Origin: Ichthyophis bannanicus
Lineage: Eukaryota; Chordata; Amphibia; Gymnophiona; Ichthyophiidae
Length of the DNA: 64,000 nt
Assembly: GCA_033557465.1 (NCBI GenBank)
Contig: CM066039.1
Span: 397,377,440-397,441,439 of the forward strand
Direction of reading: 5' to 3'
Numbering within the stretch: position 1 is the stretch's first letter; every line of letters begins with the position of its first letter. The position numbers and the translations under genes are program-made. Shown one piece after another: positions 10,806 to 21,324 of this stretch. The notes under the pieces are model-generated. The model had not been told where the DNA came from, did not search any database, and saw nothing but the letters and a program-made list of their open reading frames with translations.

Positions 10806-12817
10806 AACATAAGATATGCCATACTGGGTCAGACCAAGGTCCAGCAAGCCCAGTATCCTGTTTCCAACAGTGGCCAATCTAGGTCACAAGTACTGGCAGG
10901 TTCTCAAAGAGACACACAGATTCCACAATGCTTGTCCTGGGGCAAACAGTGGATTTCCCAGGTCCTCTTTAATAATGGTTTATTGACCTTTCCTCCAGGA
11001 ACTTGTCCAAACCTTTTTTAAACCCAGCTACACTAACAGCTTTTACTACATCCTCCAGTAATGAATTCCAGAATTTGATTATGTGTTGAGTGAAATTTTT
11101 TTTTCTTTTATTATTCTTAAATGTGCTACACTGTAGCTTCATTGCATGTCCTCTAGCCTTTCCACTTTTTGATGGCTTAAACAATCGATCTACATTTACT
11201 CATTCCGCTCCATTCATTAATTTATAGACCTCTATCATATCTCCCCTCAGCTGACTCTTTTCCAAGTTGAAGAGCCCTAACCTTTTATGCCTCTCCTCAA
11301 AGGGGTATCCTTCCATCCCCTTTACCATTTTGGTGGCTTTTCTCTGTACCTTTTCTAATTCTGCTATATCCTTTTTAAGATACGGCAACCAGACTTGCAC
11401 ACAATATTCAAGGTTTCGTCACACCATGGAACGCAACAGAGGCATTATAATATCCTTTGTTTTATTCTCCATACCTATCCTTATGATTGCTAGCATTTTA
11501 TTTGCCTTCTTGGCTGCTGCTGTACACTGTTATCCATGATGACGCCTAAATCTTTTTCCTGGGTGGTGGCTCCTAATGTGGAACCTTATATCTTGTAACC
11601 ATAGTTTGGGTTGTTCTTTCCTAAGTGCATAACTTTGCACTTGTCAACATTAAATTTCATCTGCTATTTGAACATCCAGTCTTCCAATTCATCAAGGTCC
11701 TCTTGCAATTTTTCACAATCCTCTTGGGTTTTAACAACTTTGAATAATTTAGTGTCATCGGCAAATTTGATCACCTCACTCATTATTCCTGTTTCCAGGT
11801 CATTTATAAATATGTTACAAAGCAGCGGACCCAGCACAGGGACCCTGGGGTACTTCACTATTCACCTTTCTCCATTGGGAAAACTGGCCATTTAGCCCAA
11901 CCCTCTGCTTTCTATCTTTAACCAGTTCCTGATCCACAATAGTACACTGCCTCCTATCCCATGAATTTTTAATTTCACCAAGAGTCTCTCATGAGGGACC
12001 TTGTCAAAGGTTTTCTGAAAATCCAGATATGCTAGATCAAATGGCTCATCTTTGTCTAGCTATTTATACACATTCAAAAAAATATAACAGATTAGTAAGA
12101 CAAAACTTCCTTGGTGTTTAGTGTGGTTTTCTCCCATTAAGCCATGACTATCTGCATGTTCAATAATTTTGTTCTTTATAATGGTTTCTACCATTTTGCC
12201 CGGTACTGATGTCAGGCTCTCTGGTCTGTGGATTTTTGTATCACCCCTGGAACCCTTTTTAAAAATTGGCGTTACATTGGCCTTTCGCCAGTCTTCAGGT
12301 ATTGCAGATGATTTTAATGATAGTTCACAAATTAGTAATAGTAGATCTGCAAATCTCATATTTTTAGTTTGTTCAACACCCTCAAATGTATACCATCTGG
12401 TCCAAGTGATTTGCTACTCTTTATCAAACAGTTGTAAATACACCTTCCCGGTTTATCGATTTTTCTTTCAATTCTTCTGATGTATCATCTTTAAATACCA
12501 TTTCATTCATGGGTAACTTCCCTACATCTTCTTCAGTAAAGACCGAAGCAAAGAATTCATTCAGTCTTTCCGCTATGGCCTTGTCCCGTCTTAGTGCCCC
12601 TTTTACCTCTCTATCATCTAATGGTCCAACTGATTCTCTCACAGGTTTTTTTTTGCTATAAATGTACTTGAAAACATTTTTATTATGCCTTTTTGCTTCC
12701 GCAGCAAGCTTTTTTTCAAATTCTCTCTTTCTCTGCCTTATCAAGGCCTTGCATCTAACTTGTCAGTGCTTATGTTGTGTACAGTTTTTGTCAATTGGCT
12801 CCTTTTTCCATTTCCTG
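10806..12817 (-). mobile_element. CR1-A LINE copy 3
   Basis: This is a 2-kb CR1-A copy on the minus strand. Its 3' end (AAGAACATAAGATATGCC on plus) is at 10806 and its 5' truncation is at about 12817, in the block that reads RKWKKEP. It abuts the L1 ORF2 directly, and the frame runs across the junction. Several frameshifts break it. Confidence 0.88.
10985..12817 (-). pseudogene. CR1-A ORF2 relic, copy 3
   Basis: Blocks visible on the minus strand are the pre-RT region (12424-12744, FEKKLAAEAKRHNKN), RT1/RT2 (12060-12359, DWRKANVTPIFKKGS), the FADDTKLF box (about 11735-11765) and the C-terminal region (10969-11400, FKKGLDKFLEERS). At least four frame breaks are present, with small deletions around 12000-12060 and 11530. 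No continuous protein is possible. Confidence 0.85.
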
Positions 12818-15729
12818 GGTTTCCATGCTATCGTTCTATTTAGGACTTGAATTCTGGGGTTATTCCACAGCGGGAGTCCGTCCTGAGGACATACGTTTGG
12901 GCCCAGTGATAGAATGAGAGTGTTAAAGGCCGCAAGAGTATCGACAATCATTGGGGGATGGCGGGCGTCTACTTGATGGGACATACCGGGGAGATGGATC
13001 AACGGAATTGGGCTACTAAGCTCCTCTTCTATGTCAAGCCAAACTGGTCTGCTGTCTGTTGAGGCATCTAGCCATCGGGCACCTTGTTTAAGTAGGAAGG
13101 CTTGATGATATCTGAGAAAATCAGGAAAGCGGGTACCCCCTAGTTCCTTCGCAGACTGTAGTTTTTGTTTAGCTATCCTTGGTGGTTTGCCCTGCCAGAG
13201 ATAGCGGACGAGAAGGCCCTCAATATCTTTGTAGGTGTGTAGCGGGAGTAAACATGGCAGCATTTCTAAAATATAGTTCACTTTGGGGACTATCATCATT
13301 TTCACAGTTTCTAGGCGGCCCCACCATGTAAGGGATAAGGGAGACCAACGATTTGTGAGCTCACGGACTTTGGAGACTACCTCTTTGGCATTAAAACTAA
13401 TAGTGTCTTCTAAAGGAGAACAGTAATGGACCCCAAGATATTTCACCATGCGGGATTGCCAAAGGAAAGGAAAGGCCTGCATGTCAGCCTCATGTACCCA
13501 GCGGTTCAGTGGGAATGCTACGGATTTGGTCCAGTTTATTTTATAGCCCGATAATTGCGAGTATCCATCAATCAGATCCAAGACAGCTGGAACCGAATCA
13601 AGGGATACGAAGAGCATAAGGTCATCTGCATATGCAGAGAGTTTAATCTCTCTGTGACTGAAGGGGACACCTCGAATACGTGCAGACTGTCTAATAAGGA
13701 GGGCGAGGGGTTCAAGAGCGAGATCAAAGAGCATTGGTGATAGGGGGCAACCTTGACGCGTGCCTCTTTGGAGATTAAAAGGCTGAGACTTAATAGCATT
13801 TACACAAATACTGGCAACGGGTTGAGTATACATGACTTGGAGGTATCGGAGGAAGCCCTCCCCAAAGCCATACCATCGGAGAACTGCAAATAAGAAAGGC
13901 CATTCTAGGCGATCAAAGGCTTTTTCAGCATCTAGGGAAAGACCCACCCAGGGGTGGTCTAAGTTGGCAGCACTGGATAGCACATGGCACAAGGTCCGAG
14001 CATTGTCAGCGGTGGATCGGCCGGGTATAAAACCGCATTGGTCGGGATGGATTAAGGTGGCCATCCTGTCAGATAGCCGGGTGGCCAAGATCGTTGCGAA
14101 GATCTTATAATCGGCATTAAGTAGGGAGATTGGACGGTAGTTGGCGGTTAGCAGCGGGTCTCTGCCTTCTTTCTCAAATACTACCACATTAGCTGCAGAA
14201 AAGGATCCCAGAGAGGATGTATCTACCGCAAGGGCAGTAAAATAAAGTTTTAAGTAGGGAACTAAATCTGCACTGAACGTTCTGTAGAATTCGGTCGGGA
14301 GACCATCAGGCCCGGTGGCTCGACCCGAGGCTGTGCGTTTTAGGGCAGATTGGATCTCTGAAGTAGAGAAGGGTTCATCTAGCGCATCCCTATCAGCTTC
14401 AGAAAGGGTCGGCCGCTGAATACCAGAAAACAATCGCTCGAAGGTCTCTGATGAGAACTCACATTCAGATTGATATAGACGGGTATAGAAATCCCGAAAG
14501 AGTTCTACGATATCGGAGTCTGTGGTCAGTATGCCCCCTCCCTGTGGGGCTCGAAGGGCCGCTACGCGTTTGGCTTCTTTTTGACCTTTCAAGGCGTTGG
14601 CTAAAAGTCGACCGGCTCGGTTGCTTTCACGGTAGTATGTCCCTCGTTGAAGCTCAATACTCTTAGAAGCTGCAGTTGAGAGGATTGCATTATATTGAAA
14701 ACGGAGACGCTGTAAGCGAACTAAGACGCATGGATCAGTATGGGAAGTTAGAACTCGTTCGCCTGCTTTGATTTGTTGGTCTAGTATAAGTAGCTGCTGT
14801 TTGCGTTGTTTCCGCAGGCGAATTTGATAACTAGTGATCGTTGCACGAATGGCCGCTTTGAAACCCTCCCACCAAGCCCAATTTGCAGTATCCTGGGGTA
14901 AATTAAAATGGAAGTAATCCTGTATGGCTGCTCGAATTTCTAACTGGAACTCTGGCTGAGTTAATAGGGCTCTATCAAAGAACCAGGCCCCCGAATTCCC
15001 CTGGGGTGCAGTAGTGTGTAATTGAAAAGAAATAGCAGCATGATCTGAAATATGTTGGGAGTGAATCTTTGCAGTGTCCACCTGAGGAACTAACAGTTTT
15101 GATATGGGAAAGAAATCTATGCGAGACTGGGATTTATGAGGGGAAGAGAAGAAGGTAAAGTCAAGCTCATTGGGGTGTAGTAACCGCCATAGATCGACTA
15201 AAGCAAGATCTTTGATCACAGAGGTAAGCGTGGTGTGACTCTTGGGGGGACCACTTGTCCTAGGCGGCTGTTTGTCAATCAGGGGATCAAGAACTAAATT
15301 GAAATCCCCCCCTATTATCAATGAAGTATTAGCAGAGGCCTGCGCAACCTGAGCAATGGTAGCAAAAAAGGCAGGGTCATCCACATTAGGAGCATAAAGG
15401 CATATACATGTAACTTCAAGGTTACCTATCTTGAGGTGAACTCTGGACCATCTACCTGCTGTATCTGAGCTAGTCGCAATAATAGTAGCATGCAGAGATT
15501 TCCTAACCAGTATGGCAACCCCACATTTCATAGAAACGGCTGGGGAATAGGCGGCCACCATGTAAGGTTTAATATTGAGTTTAAGAGTTTCCTTCGAATT
15601 TAAATGCGTTTCTTGGAGGAAAATCAGGTCCGCAGCTTCATGACTTAGATAGCTTAGGATTTTCTTCCGTTTTATCGGATTATTGATTCCTTTTACGTTC
15701 AATGATAAAATCTTACATGGTGCCATCAA
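12818..15729 (-). pseudogene. L1 ORF2: endonuclease and reverse transcriptase, C-terminus lost
   Basis: The frame is open for about 970 codons, the longest coding stretch here. The N-terminal APE-type endonuclease shows LSLNVKG (Asn about 11), LQETHL (Glu about 40), GGDFN and a SDHA box. The RT shows NYRPISLLNADYKIF, GFIPGRSTADN, LDAEKAFDRL with a catalytic Asp, RQGCPLSPMLF and YADDLMLF. All key catalytic residues I can place are present. The C-terminal region normal for L1 ORF2 (total above 1200 residues) is cut off, and the frame continues into about 18 codons of CR1-A (12763-12817). It is translatable but probably not functional in retrotransposition. Confidence 0.9.
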
Positions 15730-16145
15730 TCGGTAATAGACATTTTAGGTAAGGGCGCTTGAAAACATACAACATAATCAGAATCTGTACAATAATGATA
15801 TAATCACCGAGTCTGCTGACTAATACACCCCATATTGAAAAGTATGTACCAAAGTAACTTAGAGAAGAAGCAAAACCCCCAATGAAAATGGCGACCATAT
15901 GTCTGCGGGAGGAGACCCTAGAGAGGAAGATAGAGACATAAAAAAAGAAAAAAAAAAACACCAGAGTCCATAATTAACACTGTCTCTGATACTCATCGAG
16001 GCTACGATGGGTAGATGGAGTCGGGTCACAGATATCATCAAAATAAGGCAACAAACCGCCCTCGGCAGACTTTTTGCTGAGCCGCGGCAAATCCAATATG
16101 GCAGGCACAGCGGATATGAGAATACTGGCAGGAATATTCTGGAAG
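15730..16145 (-). other. L1 inter-ORF spacer
   Basis: About 416 bases separate the ORF1 stop from the ORF2 start. No coding motif is present; an A-rich run lies at 15939-15958 on the plus strand. A spacer this long suggests ORF2 is not reached by simple termination-reinitiation at an overlapping stop-start codon. Confidence 0.6.
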
Positions 16146-17015
16146 TCAGCGCATCAAGTCGGCTTCTTTAGCATCCAAAAACTCCGCTAGTAGATCAGGG
16201 TCCTCAAATGTTCTTGTCTGATTGTGAAGCGTGACTCGGAGCTTGGCCGGGTACATCAGACCATAGCGTGCTTGTAGTTGTTGAAGCCTCGGCCGGAATT
16301 CCAGAAAGCGCTTTCGGCGGTCGACCGTGGGTTTAGCCAAGTCAGGATAGAAGGAGATCTTATGGCTCTCAAACTCCATATGGCCCTTTGCCCGAGAGGC
16401 ACTGAGAATTTGCTCCACATGTTGATATCTCAAAAGTCGAAAGATGATAGGCCGCGGGGTCTTCCTGTTGAGCGTTATGTTTGTGGGTACACGATGAGCG
16501 CGATCGATCTCCAATTCTTTGGTAAAGGTGATTTGGAGCAAGGAAGGGAGGATTGTATATAAAAACTCCTTCATGTCTCCCGATTCCGCTCCCTCCGGTA
16601 TGCCCACGAGTCGTAGGTTGTTGCGGCGCGCTCTATTATTGCCATCTTCCACTTCTTTCTGCAAGGCCCGCACCTGACGTTCAACTTTGTCGAGTTTGGA
16701 CAGCCGGACCGCGTGGGAGTCTAATACGCTCTCCATTTTGTCCTGACGCGAAGAGAGCCCCTCTAGCCTGCCTTGCAATACACCAAGATCTGCCCGCAGC
16801 GCTCGGAGTGCTTCACCGTTTGACTGCATGAGGTCCTTAACCCCTCTAATCTCTGCGAGGATTTCCTGCTGCATTTCGGGGCCCTCGCGCAAAGCCAGCC
16901 CCTTCTGCGGGGACGGGGGTTCAGTTTTGGAGCGTTTGCCGTGAGAAGCCGCTGGAGATCCAAATTCCAGGCGCGTAGGTTTGGTCCCCGCCATCTCACC
17001 AATGTGCCCCGGCAA
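16146..17015 (-). CDS. L1 ORF1 protein, intact
   Basis: This is the RNA-binding, trimer-forming chaperone of an L1-clade element, 289 residues, or 282 if the second Met (MAGTK, 16994) is used. The order fits the family. A basic, Pro-rich N-terminus is followed by a heptad-rich coiled coil at about residues 45-130 (LEGLSSRQDKMESVLDSH). An RRM begins with RRNNLRLVGIPE, and the C-terminal domain has SFYPDLAKPTVDRRK and a final FLDAKEADLMR. There is no internal stop, unlike the other TE genes nearby, so this L1 copy is relatively young or ORF1 has escaped mutation. Confidence 0.9.
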   Translation of the reverse strand: MPGHIGEMAGTKPTRLEFGSPAASHGKRSKTEPPSPQKGLALREGPEMQQEILAEIRGVKDLMQSNGEALRALRADLGVLQGRLEGLSSRQDKMESVLDSHAVRLSKLDKVERQVRALQKEVEDGNNRARRNNLRLVGIPEGAESGDMKEFLYTILPSLLQITFTKELEIDRAHRVPTNITLNRKTPRPIIFRLLRYQHVEQILSASRAKGHMEFESHKISFYPDLAKPTVDRRKRFLEFRPRLQQLQARYGLMYPAKLRVTLHNQTRTFEDPDLLAEFLDAKEADLMR

Positions 17016-17125
17016 GATCAGAGCAGAAATTCGAGTATGTCCGGTGTTAATTCAGGATTCTGAGTAGGCCTCTCGGGAGCCTCAGCGTTATGCGACCATC
17101 CCGCTGGACATCGGGCTCCGCCCCC

Positions 17126-17979
17126 CCGTAATTTGGCATTTTTAAGTTCCGCCTGCTCTGTACTTAAGGGCATTTGGATTACTTTTGTCTTTATTGGAAC
17201 CTCTCTGTCAATATGCGCTAACTTTAATCTTTTGCTAGTATCCTTAAAGGATACAGCCTTCCAAACCATGCACCCTTGGGCGACTGTCAGCTTTCCCCTA
17301 TTACCTAGTTTCAAAGTTGCTCTCTGTCCTTTTTGAAGGTTAATGCCAGCAGTCTGGTTCCATCCCTGTTAAGGTGGAGCCCATCCCTTCAGAAAAGCCC
17401 TTCCTTTCCCCAGAATGTTTCCCTGTTCCTAACAAATCCAAAATCCTCTTCTTTGCACCATCATCTCATCCATGCATTGAGACTCCAGAGCTCTGCCTGC
17501 CTTTTGGGTCCTGCATGTGGAACGTGAAGCATTTCTGAGAATGCTACCCTGGAAGTTCTGGTTTTCAACTTCCTATCTAAAAGCCTAAATTTGGCTTCCA
17601 GAACCTCCCTCCTATACTTTCCTATGTCATTGTTACTAACATGTACCAAGACAGCATACTCCTCTAAAACCTTGTCTAGGTGGCGCATGAGGTCTGCTAC
17701 CTTCGCACCAGGCAGGTATGTTACCAGGTGATCCTCACGTCCACCAGCCACCCAACTATCTATATGTGCGATGATTGAATCAAGAACTATAACGGCTGTC
17801 CTAACCTTCCCTCATAGGTACATGGCCCTGGAGAAATCTCCTCAGTGCGAGAGGGTTTTACATCCCCTGGAGGACAGATCCTAGCTACAGGATCACTTCC
17901 TGCCACACCAGAGTGATGCTTTCCCGTCACATGACCTCTCTCCTCAATGGCAACAGGGAGGCTGCCAGACTGGAGGTGG
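17126..17979 (-). pseudogene. CR1 ORF1 with SGNH-esterase domain, relic
   Basis: On the minus strand the region encodes the esterase-like ORF1 of a CR1-type LINE. Motifs in order are a nucleophile block now reading VLDS instead of the usual GDS, then DHLVTYLPGAKVADL, then VLVHVSNNDIGKYRRE (family form HVGTND), then SEMLHVPHAGPKRQ and LWSLNAWMR. Stops near 17460 and 17365 and frame changes break it. The L1 adjoins its 3' side. The gypsy element is inserted on its 5' side, with likely continuation at 24262-24424. Loss of the Ser-block Gly and Asp would abolish hydrolase activity. Confidence 0.75.
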
Positions 17980-17983
17980 GACT
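17980..17983 (+). repeat. Target-site duplication GACT, left
   Basis: GACT immediately precedes the 5' LTR terminus TGTGATAAGG. The identical GACT follows the 3' LTR at 24258-24261. A 4-bp TSD is compatible with a Ty3/gypsy integrase. Confidence 0.85.
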
Positions 17984-19509
17984 TGTGATAAGGAAGCTTA
18001 TCATAGTTCAGGAAGAAATAATACAAGAGGTGAATTGGCTCTGAATAAGCATCCTGTGCTGGCTGGTAAAAGCACTAAAACAGAGTGTTTACCTAAAAGA
18101 CTACCAGATCCAGAATGCACTGGTTTACAGAAAGCCTCTAGGAGAGCTGAAGTAGGGAAATGTGTGCCTAATCAGAGAAGCAATGATGTAATCCCTAATC
18201 ACACATCTCCTAGGGCAGAGCTTAATTCAGAACACCTGGAGTGTGCTAGGGTGGAGCAGCCATCTAGGCACTTTAAAGCTAGAAGGAATTCATCAGACGG
18301 ACAGCAATGGGAGAAAGAGGAACAGAGACAGCAGGAGCTGGAAAAAGAGAGACTGATCGTGAACAGAAGGAAGAACAGCAAGATGTCCAGAAGGTCTAAG
18401 AAAGGAGCCCAAGGCAGTACGTATGCTGGGAGAGATTCCTGGGGCAAGCATTCTTCATTGGACTAGAAGAAGCCAGAGGCTTGGAGATATACAGCCAGGA
18501 ACCCTCGGACAGCACTTGTAAGGGAGATGGCTGCATCTACAGAAAGAAGGAGCTCTAATACCTATTTAAGGAGGTATGGGAAAAGAGACCTGAAGTCCAG
18601 AGATTCTGACTGGAGAGCTGGGCACAGAGGTTTTGCTACCTACTGGCCAAAATACCCAGAGAGGAAACCTAATGACAACGTGATCTCAGGTATGAACTCT
18701 GATCTGTTCCCTAGCTTTGCATAAGGAAGACAGCAGGGAAACAGTTTCTATCCTGGTAGAGATCAGTTAGAGAAATCCTCTGAGCCAGTGTATGAAAGTG
18801 ATCCTATGATATTTCAAGAGCAAGGGGAAATATCAAATGAGGAATTGGAATGTATGGATTGTTCTCTTTCTAAGCTGCTGTTCTAAAGTAATCCTCAGTT
18901 AAGGATCAAACACCAAAAGGAACTGTATTGATTTTTAACTTCCCAGAAAAGTTTCTTTGAGAGAAAGCTTTGGGGAAATTTGGAGCCATGTGGAGAGTGG
19001 AACAGCAATGGTTTGCAGCTGGTTAAGCACCTGTGATTAGAGCAAGGCACAAGTGCACATGGGACTTTGGAAAAAGCTTCTTCTCTGTGTGAATGGAAGA
19101 AAGCTTTTTTTTTTTATAAAGAGAATTTTCCTTTTGGGTTTATTTTTCATTCCAGCACTGCTAAGAAAGTTTATTAGCAGGGGCTAGAAGAAAGGCCTTT
19201 TCTGTTCCATCAAGGTCTTTACTAAGTTGTTGCATACGTAATTCAGTTGCCTTATTTGTTTTGTTTCCTGAATAAAACTTCTGGAGAAATTATCCTGTTG
19301 ATGTTACCAAGCATATCTGTGCGAGGGAATAACACCCCATAAATAAAATCTGTTTTCTGCTTTACACTAGAGCAACTACAATTCTTTATTCTTGTTAAAC
19401 GGCTAGTTTTGTGTGATTGAACTACAACACCCACAAACCTTTGCAAGTCAAGTAAATTCATGTCCTTGCCAAGATTGTGGAACTTTCACAACAAGCACCC
19501 CCGTTTACA
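17984..19509 (+). repeat. 5' LTR of gypsy element
   Basis: The LTR is 1526 bp, begins TGTGATAAGG and ends GTTTACA. Over the first 120 bp I counted three differences from the 3' LTR. A polyadenylation signal AATAAA lies at 19342-19347, with another AATAAA near 19270. The first 0.9 kb is the counterpart of an open reading frame in the 3' LTR, broken here by TAG at about 18464 and TAA at about 18722. Confidence 0.9.
18035..18883 (+). pseudogene. LTR-borne ORF, 5' LTR copy
   Basis: The same frame as the 3' LTR ORF, with two point nonsense changes: TAG where the other copy has TGG (about 18464) and TAA in place of CAA (about 18722). Between and after the stops the protein is conserved, ending in ECMDCSLSKLLF and a stop near 18885. 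It is rich in Arg, Lys, Glu, Gln and Ser, with no domain I recognise. Confidence 0.7.
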
Positions 19510-19510
19510 G

Positions 19511-19530
19511 TGGCGTAGTTGGCAGGATTG
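19511..19530 (+). other. Primer-binding site candidate
   Basis: One base after the 5' LTR the sequence reads TGGCGTAGTTGGCAGGATTG. It starts with TGG as expected for pairing to a tRNA 3' CCA. I cannot name the tRNA without a search. Confidence 0.6.
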
Positions 19531-19722
19531 CTTTTACACAAAGGATTTCCAGGATTTATAAGGATTACAACTGAAAAGTGAAAGAAAAAGTTCAAGTCAA
19601 AAGCTGGAGAGTGTATTTTTCCCTTAACAACGCCTTGGAGAAAAAAAAAAAAAGAAGCTGTTCCAGGAGCTGTTCCAAGGAGGAAAAGACCCTGTGTGAG
19701 CCTGATTCATCACTGGCATAAG

Positions 19723-19854
19723 GTAATAAGTACCTGGGCATGACTAGTGATGGATAGAAGTAAGGCACAGGGGTAATTTGGAAAAAAAATAGGAGAAAAA
19801 CACCTGTTTGTAGGGTGCTGCTCTGTGGGGGTTTTTCTCTTTTGTTTCTTGCAG
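19723..19854 (+). other. Candidate leader intron upstream of gag
   Basis: A good 5' splice site (ATAAG|GTAATAAGT) and a strong 3' splice site (a T-rich tract ending TTGTTTCTTGCAG|G) bracket 132 nt between the PBS and the gag start codon at 19867. Removing it would shorten the gag leader. This is predicted from motifs only. Confidence 0.45.
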
Positions 19855-19866
19855 GGATATACAGAG

Positions 19867-20676
19867 ATGGATCCTAAGGAACTGGCCAGCTGGATGGCAG
19901 CTCAATTTTCCAAGCAACAAGAGGTCGTGCAGCAGGCTCAGGACTCTGCAATCAAAGCCCTGAGAGAGCAGCAGAAGCCAGTGCTTGACCTCGTGGAAAC
20001 CTTAATTGCACGTCACACCCAAGGTGGTGCAAGACCAGCAGTAACACCTGGTATTCCACATGTGGACAATGTGGGACTCAGTCAGGGAATTGGGGCATTT
20101 AGTTTTGGGAAACTCACACCAGAAGATGATGTTGATGATTTCCTTGAATCTTTTGAGAGAGTGGCAGAAGCATTAGCATGGCCAGAGACCCAGTGGGCAG
20201 TAAGGCTGGCAACCTCATTAACTGGGGAGGCGCTTGCTGCCTATAGAGCAATGCCAGCAGCTCAAGCTTTAAATTATAGAGATGTAAAATCGGCTATAAG
20301 AGATCATCTAGGGTTGTCTGTTTCAGAATATAGGCGAATGTTTAGAGCTACTGCATTAGGAGTGGGTGAAACACCCGGGGCTCTGAGTCAGAGAATCAGA
20401 AGATTGGCTATAAAATGGTTGGAGCCTGAGGGAAAGAATATGGAAATGTTATTGGACATTATTATGCTTGAACAGTTCATGTCTGCTGTGCCAAAAAACT
20501 TGCACACTTTCCTTATACAGCAAAATTGCCAGATCCTGGGAGAGGCAACCATGTTAGCAGAGCGGTTCTTGGAAGCCACGCAGGCTTGCCATAGAATGGG
20601 TGGCCCTCTGAAGGTTGGTGCTGAGGCAAGCTGTGCTGTATCAGAAAAGAAAATGGTTAAAAAATGTTGTTTCTGA
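19867..20676 (+). CDS. Gypsy gag (capsid) with SCAN-like C-terminal domain
   Basis: Start chosen at MDPKELASW (19867), just after the candidate splice acceptor; the open frame reaches back to 19825. The N-terminal third is Gln/Glu-rich and helical. The capsid core starts near FGKLTPEDDVDDFLESFERVA. The part at about 20430-20590 (MLLDIIMLEQFMSAVP, then LHTFLIQQ and AMLAERFL-like wording) matches the pattern of the SCAN domain, a dimerisation fold thought to derive from Gmr1-type capsids. The frame ends at 20676, and the nucleocapsid and protease continue in the +1 frame, overlapping from 20615. An A-rich run (20653-20662) sits in the overlap. Mutation is the simpler explanation, though a programmed +1 shift is possible. 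Confidence 0.85.
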   Translation: MDPKELASWMAAQFSKQQEVVQQAQDSAIKALREQQKPVLDLVETLIARHTQGGARPAVTPGIPHVDNVGLSQGIGAFSFGKLTPEDDVDDFLESFERVAEALAWPETQWAVRLATSLTGEALAAYRAMPAAQALNYRDVKSAIRDHLGLSVSEYRRMFRATALGVGETPGALSQRIRRLAIKWLEPEGKNMEMLLDIIMLEQFMSAVPKNLHTFLIQQNCQILGEATMLAERFLEATQACHRMGGPLKVGAEASCAVSEKKMVKKCCF

Positions 20677-21187
20677 GAATAATAGTACTGTACCTACCCA
20701 GATTATAAAGTGGAGTAAGAAGAAATGTTACAAATGTGGAAAATGGGGACATTTGGAAAAGGAATGCCAGATTTACACTAGCTTGATAGGTGTTGATTTA
20801 AAACAGCCTAAAGAAGGGTTCCTTTTGGTGGCTGATGTGCAGGGAATTACCACGAATGCTCTGTTAGACTCTGGAGCAGACCAGAGTATGCTGTCAAAGA
20901 GGCTTTGGAAGTTGATACAGGCCCAAGAAGGATTTGAGCCTAGAACCCCTGAAAGCAAGGTTTACATTAGATGCATTCATGGTGCTGCAACATCATATCC
21001 CACGTACAGGCTAATGGTTAAGGGTTTGGGGGAACAAGAGGAAATTCCTTTAGCAGTGGTACCTAGGCTTCCATATGATTTGGTTCTAGGAAGAGACTGG
21101 CCAAAGTTTAAGCCAGGGCTAGTGAAGGAACTAGGGAAGAAGAGGGGCCTTGTATCCACCCATTCACAGGCTAAAGTAGAGAGCTAG
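20615..21187 (+). pseudogene. Gypsy nucleocapsid zinc knuckle and aspartic protease
   Basis: The frame carries one zinc knuckle, CYKCGKWGHLEKEC (CX2CX4HX4C, about 20740). It then carries a retropepsin with LLDSGADQSML (active-site Asp, about 20860) and the second conserved block YDLVLGRDW (about 21077). The protease would act as a homodimer to process the polyprotein. A TAG at 21185-21187 ends the frame. The same frame stays open for about 60 codons past it before another break near 21365, so an ancestral link to integrase is likely. Confidence 0.85.
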
Positions 21188-21324
21188 GAGGAGGGGGAGA
21201 AGGCAGAGTTATTAGGAGACTTACCCTCTCATGATGATTTAATAACTCCTCCATCTGGGAAAGTAAGAAAATTAAAAGCACAAAAGCTTCGTGAGAGACT
21301 TTGCAGAGCACAGGGTAGGCTGAG

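Larger units (their letters stand above)
12818..17125 (-). mobile_element. L1-clade LINE (Tx1/L1-like), 3'-truncated
   Basis: This is a two-ORF LINE on the minus strand: ORF1 at 16146-17015, a 416-base spacer, and ORF2 from 15729 down to the CR1-A junction at about 12817. The last quarter of ORF2 and the 3' UTR are missing. I did not find them beyond the CR1-A at 10.8 kb, so deletion is more likely than simple interruption. The 5' boundary near 17125 is inferred from where GC-rich sequence gives way to CR1 ORF1 coding sequence. Confidence 0.85.

Noticed and set aside
12763..15729. One intact 988-residue gene
   Set aside because: The last 18 codons are CR1-A sequence and the normal L1 C-terminus is missing.
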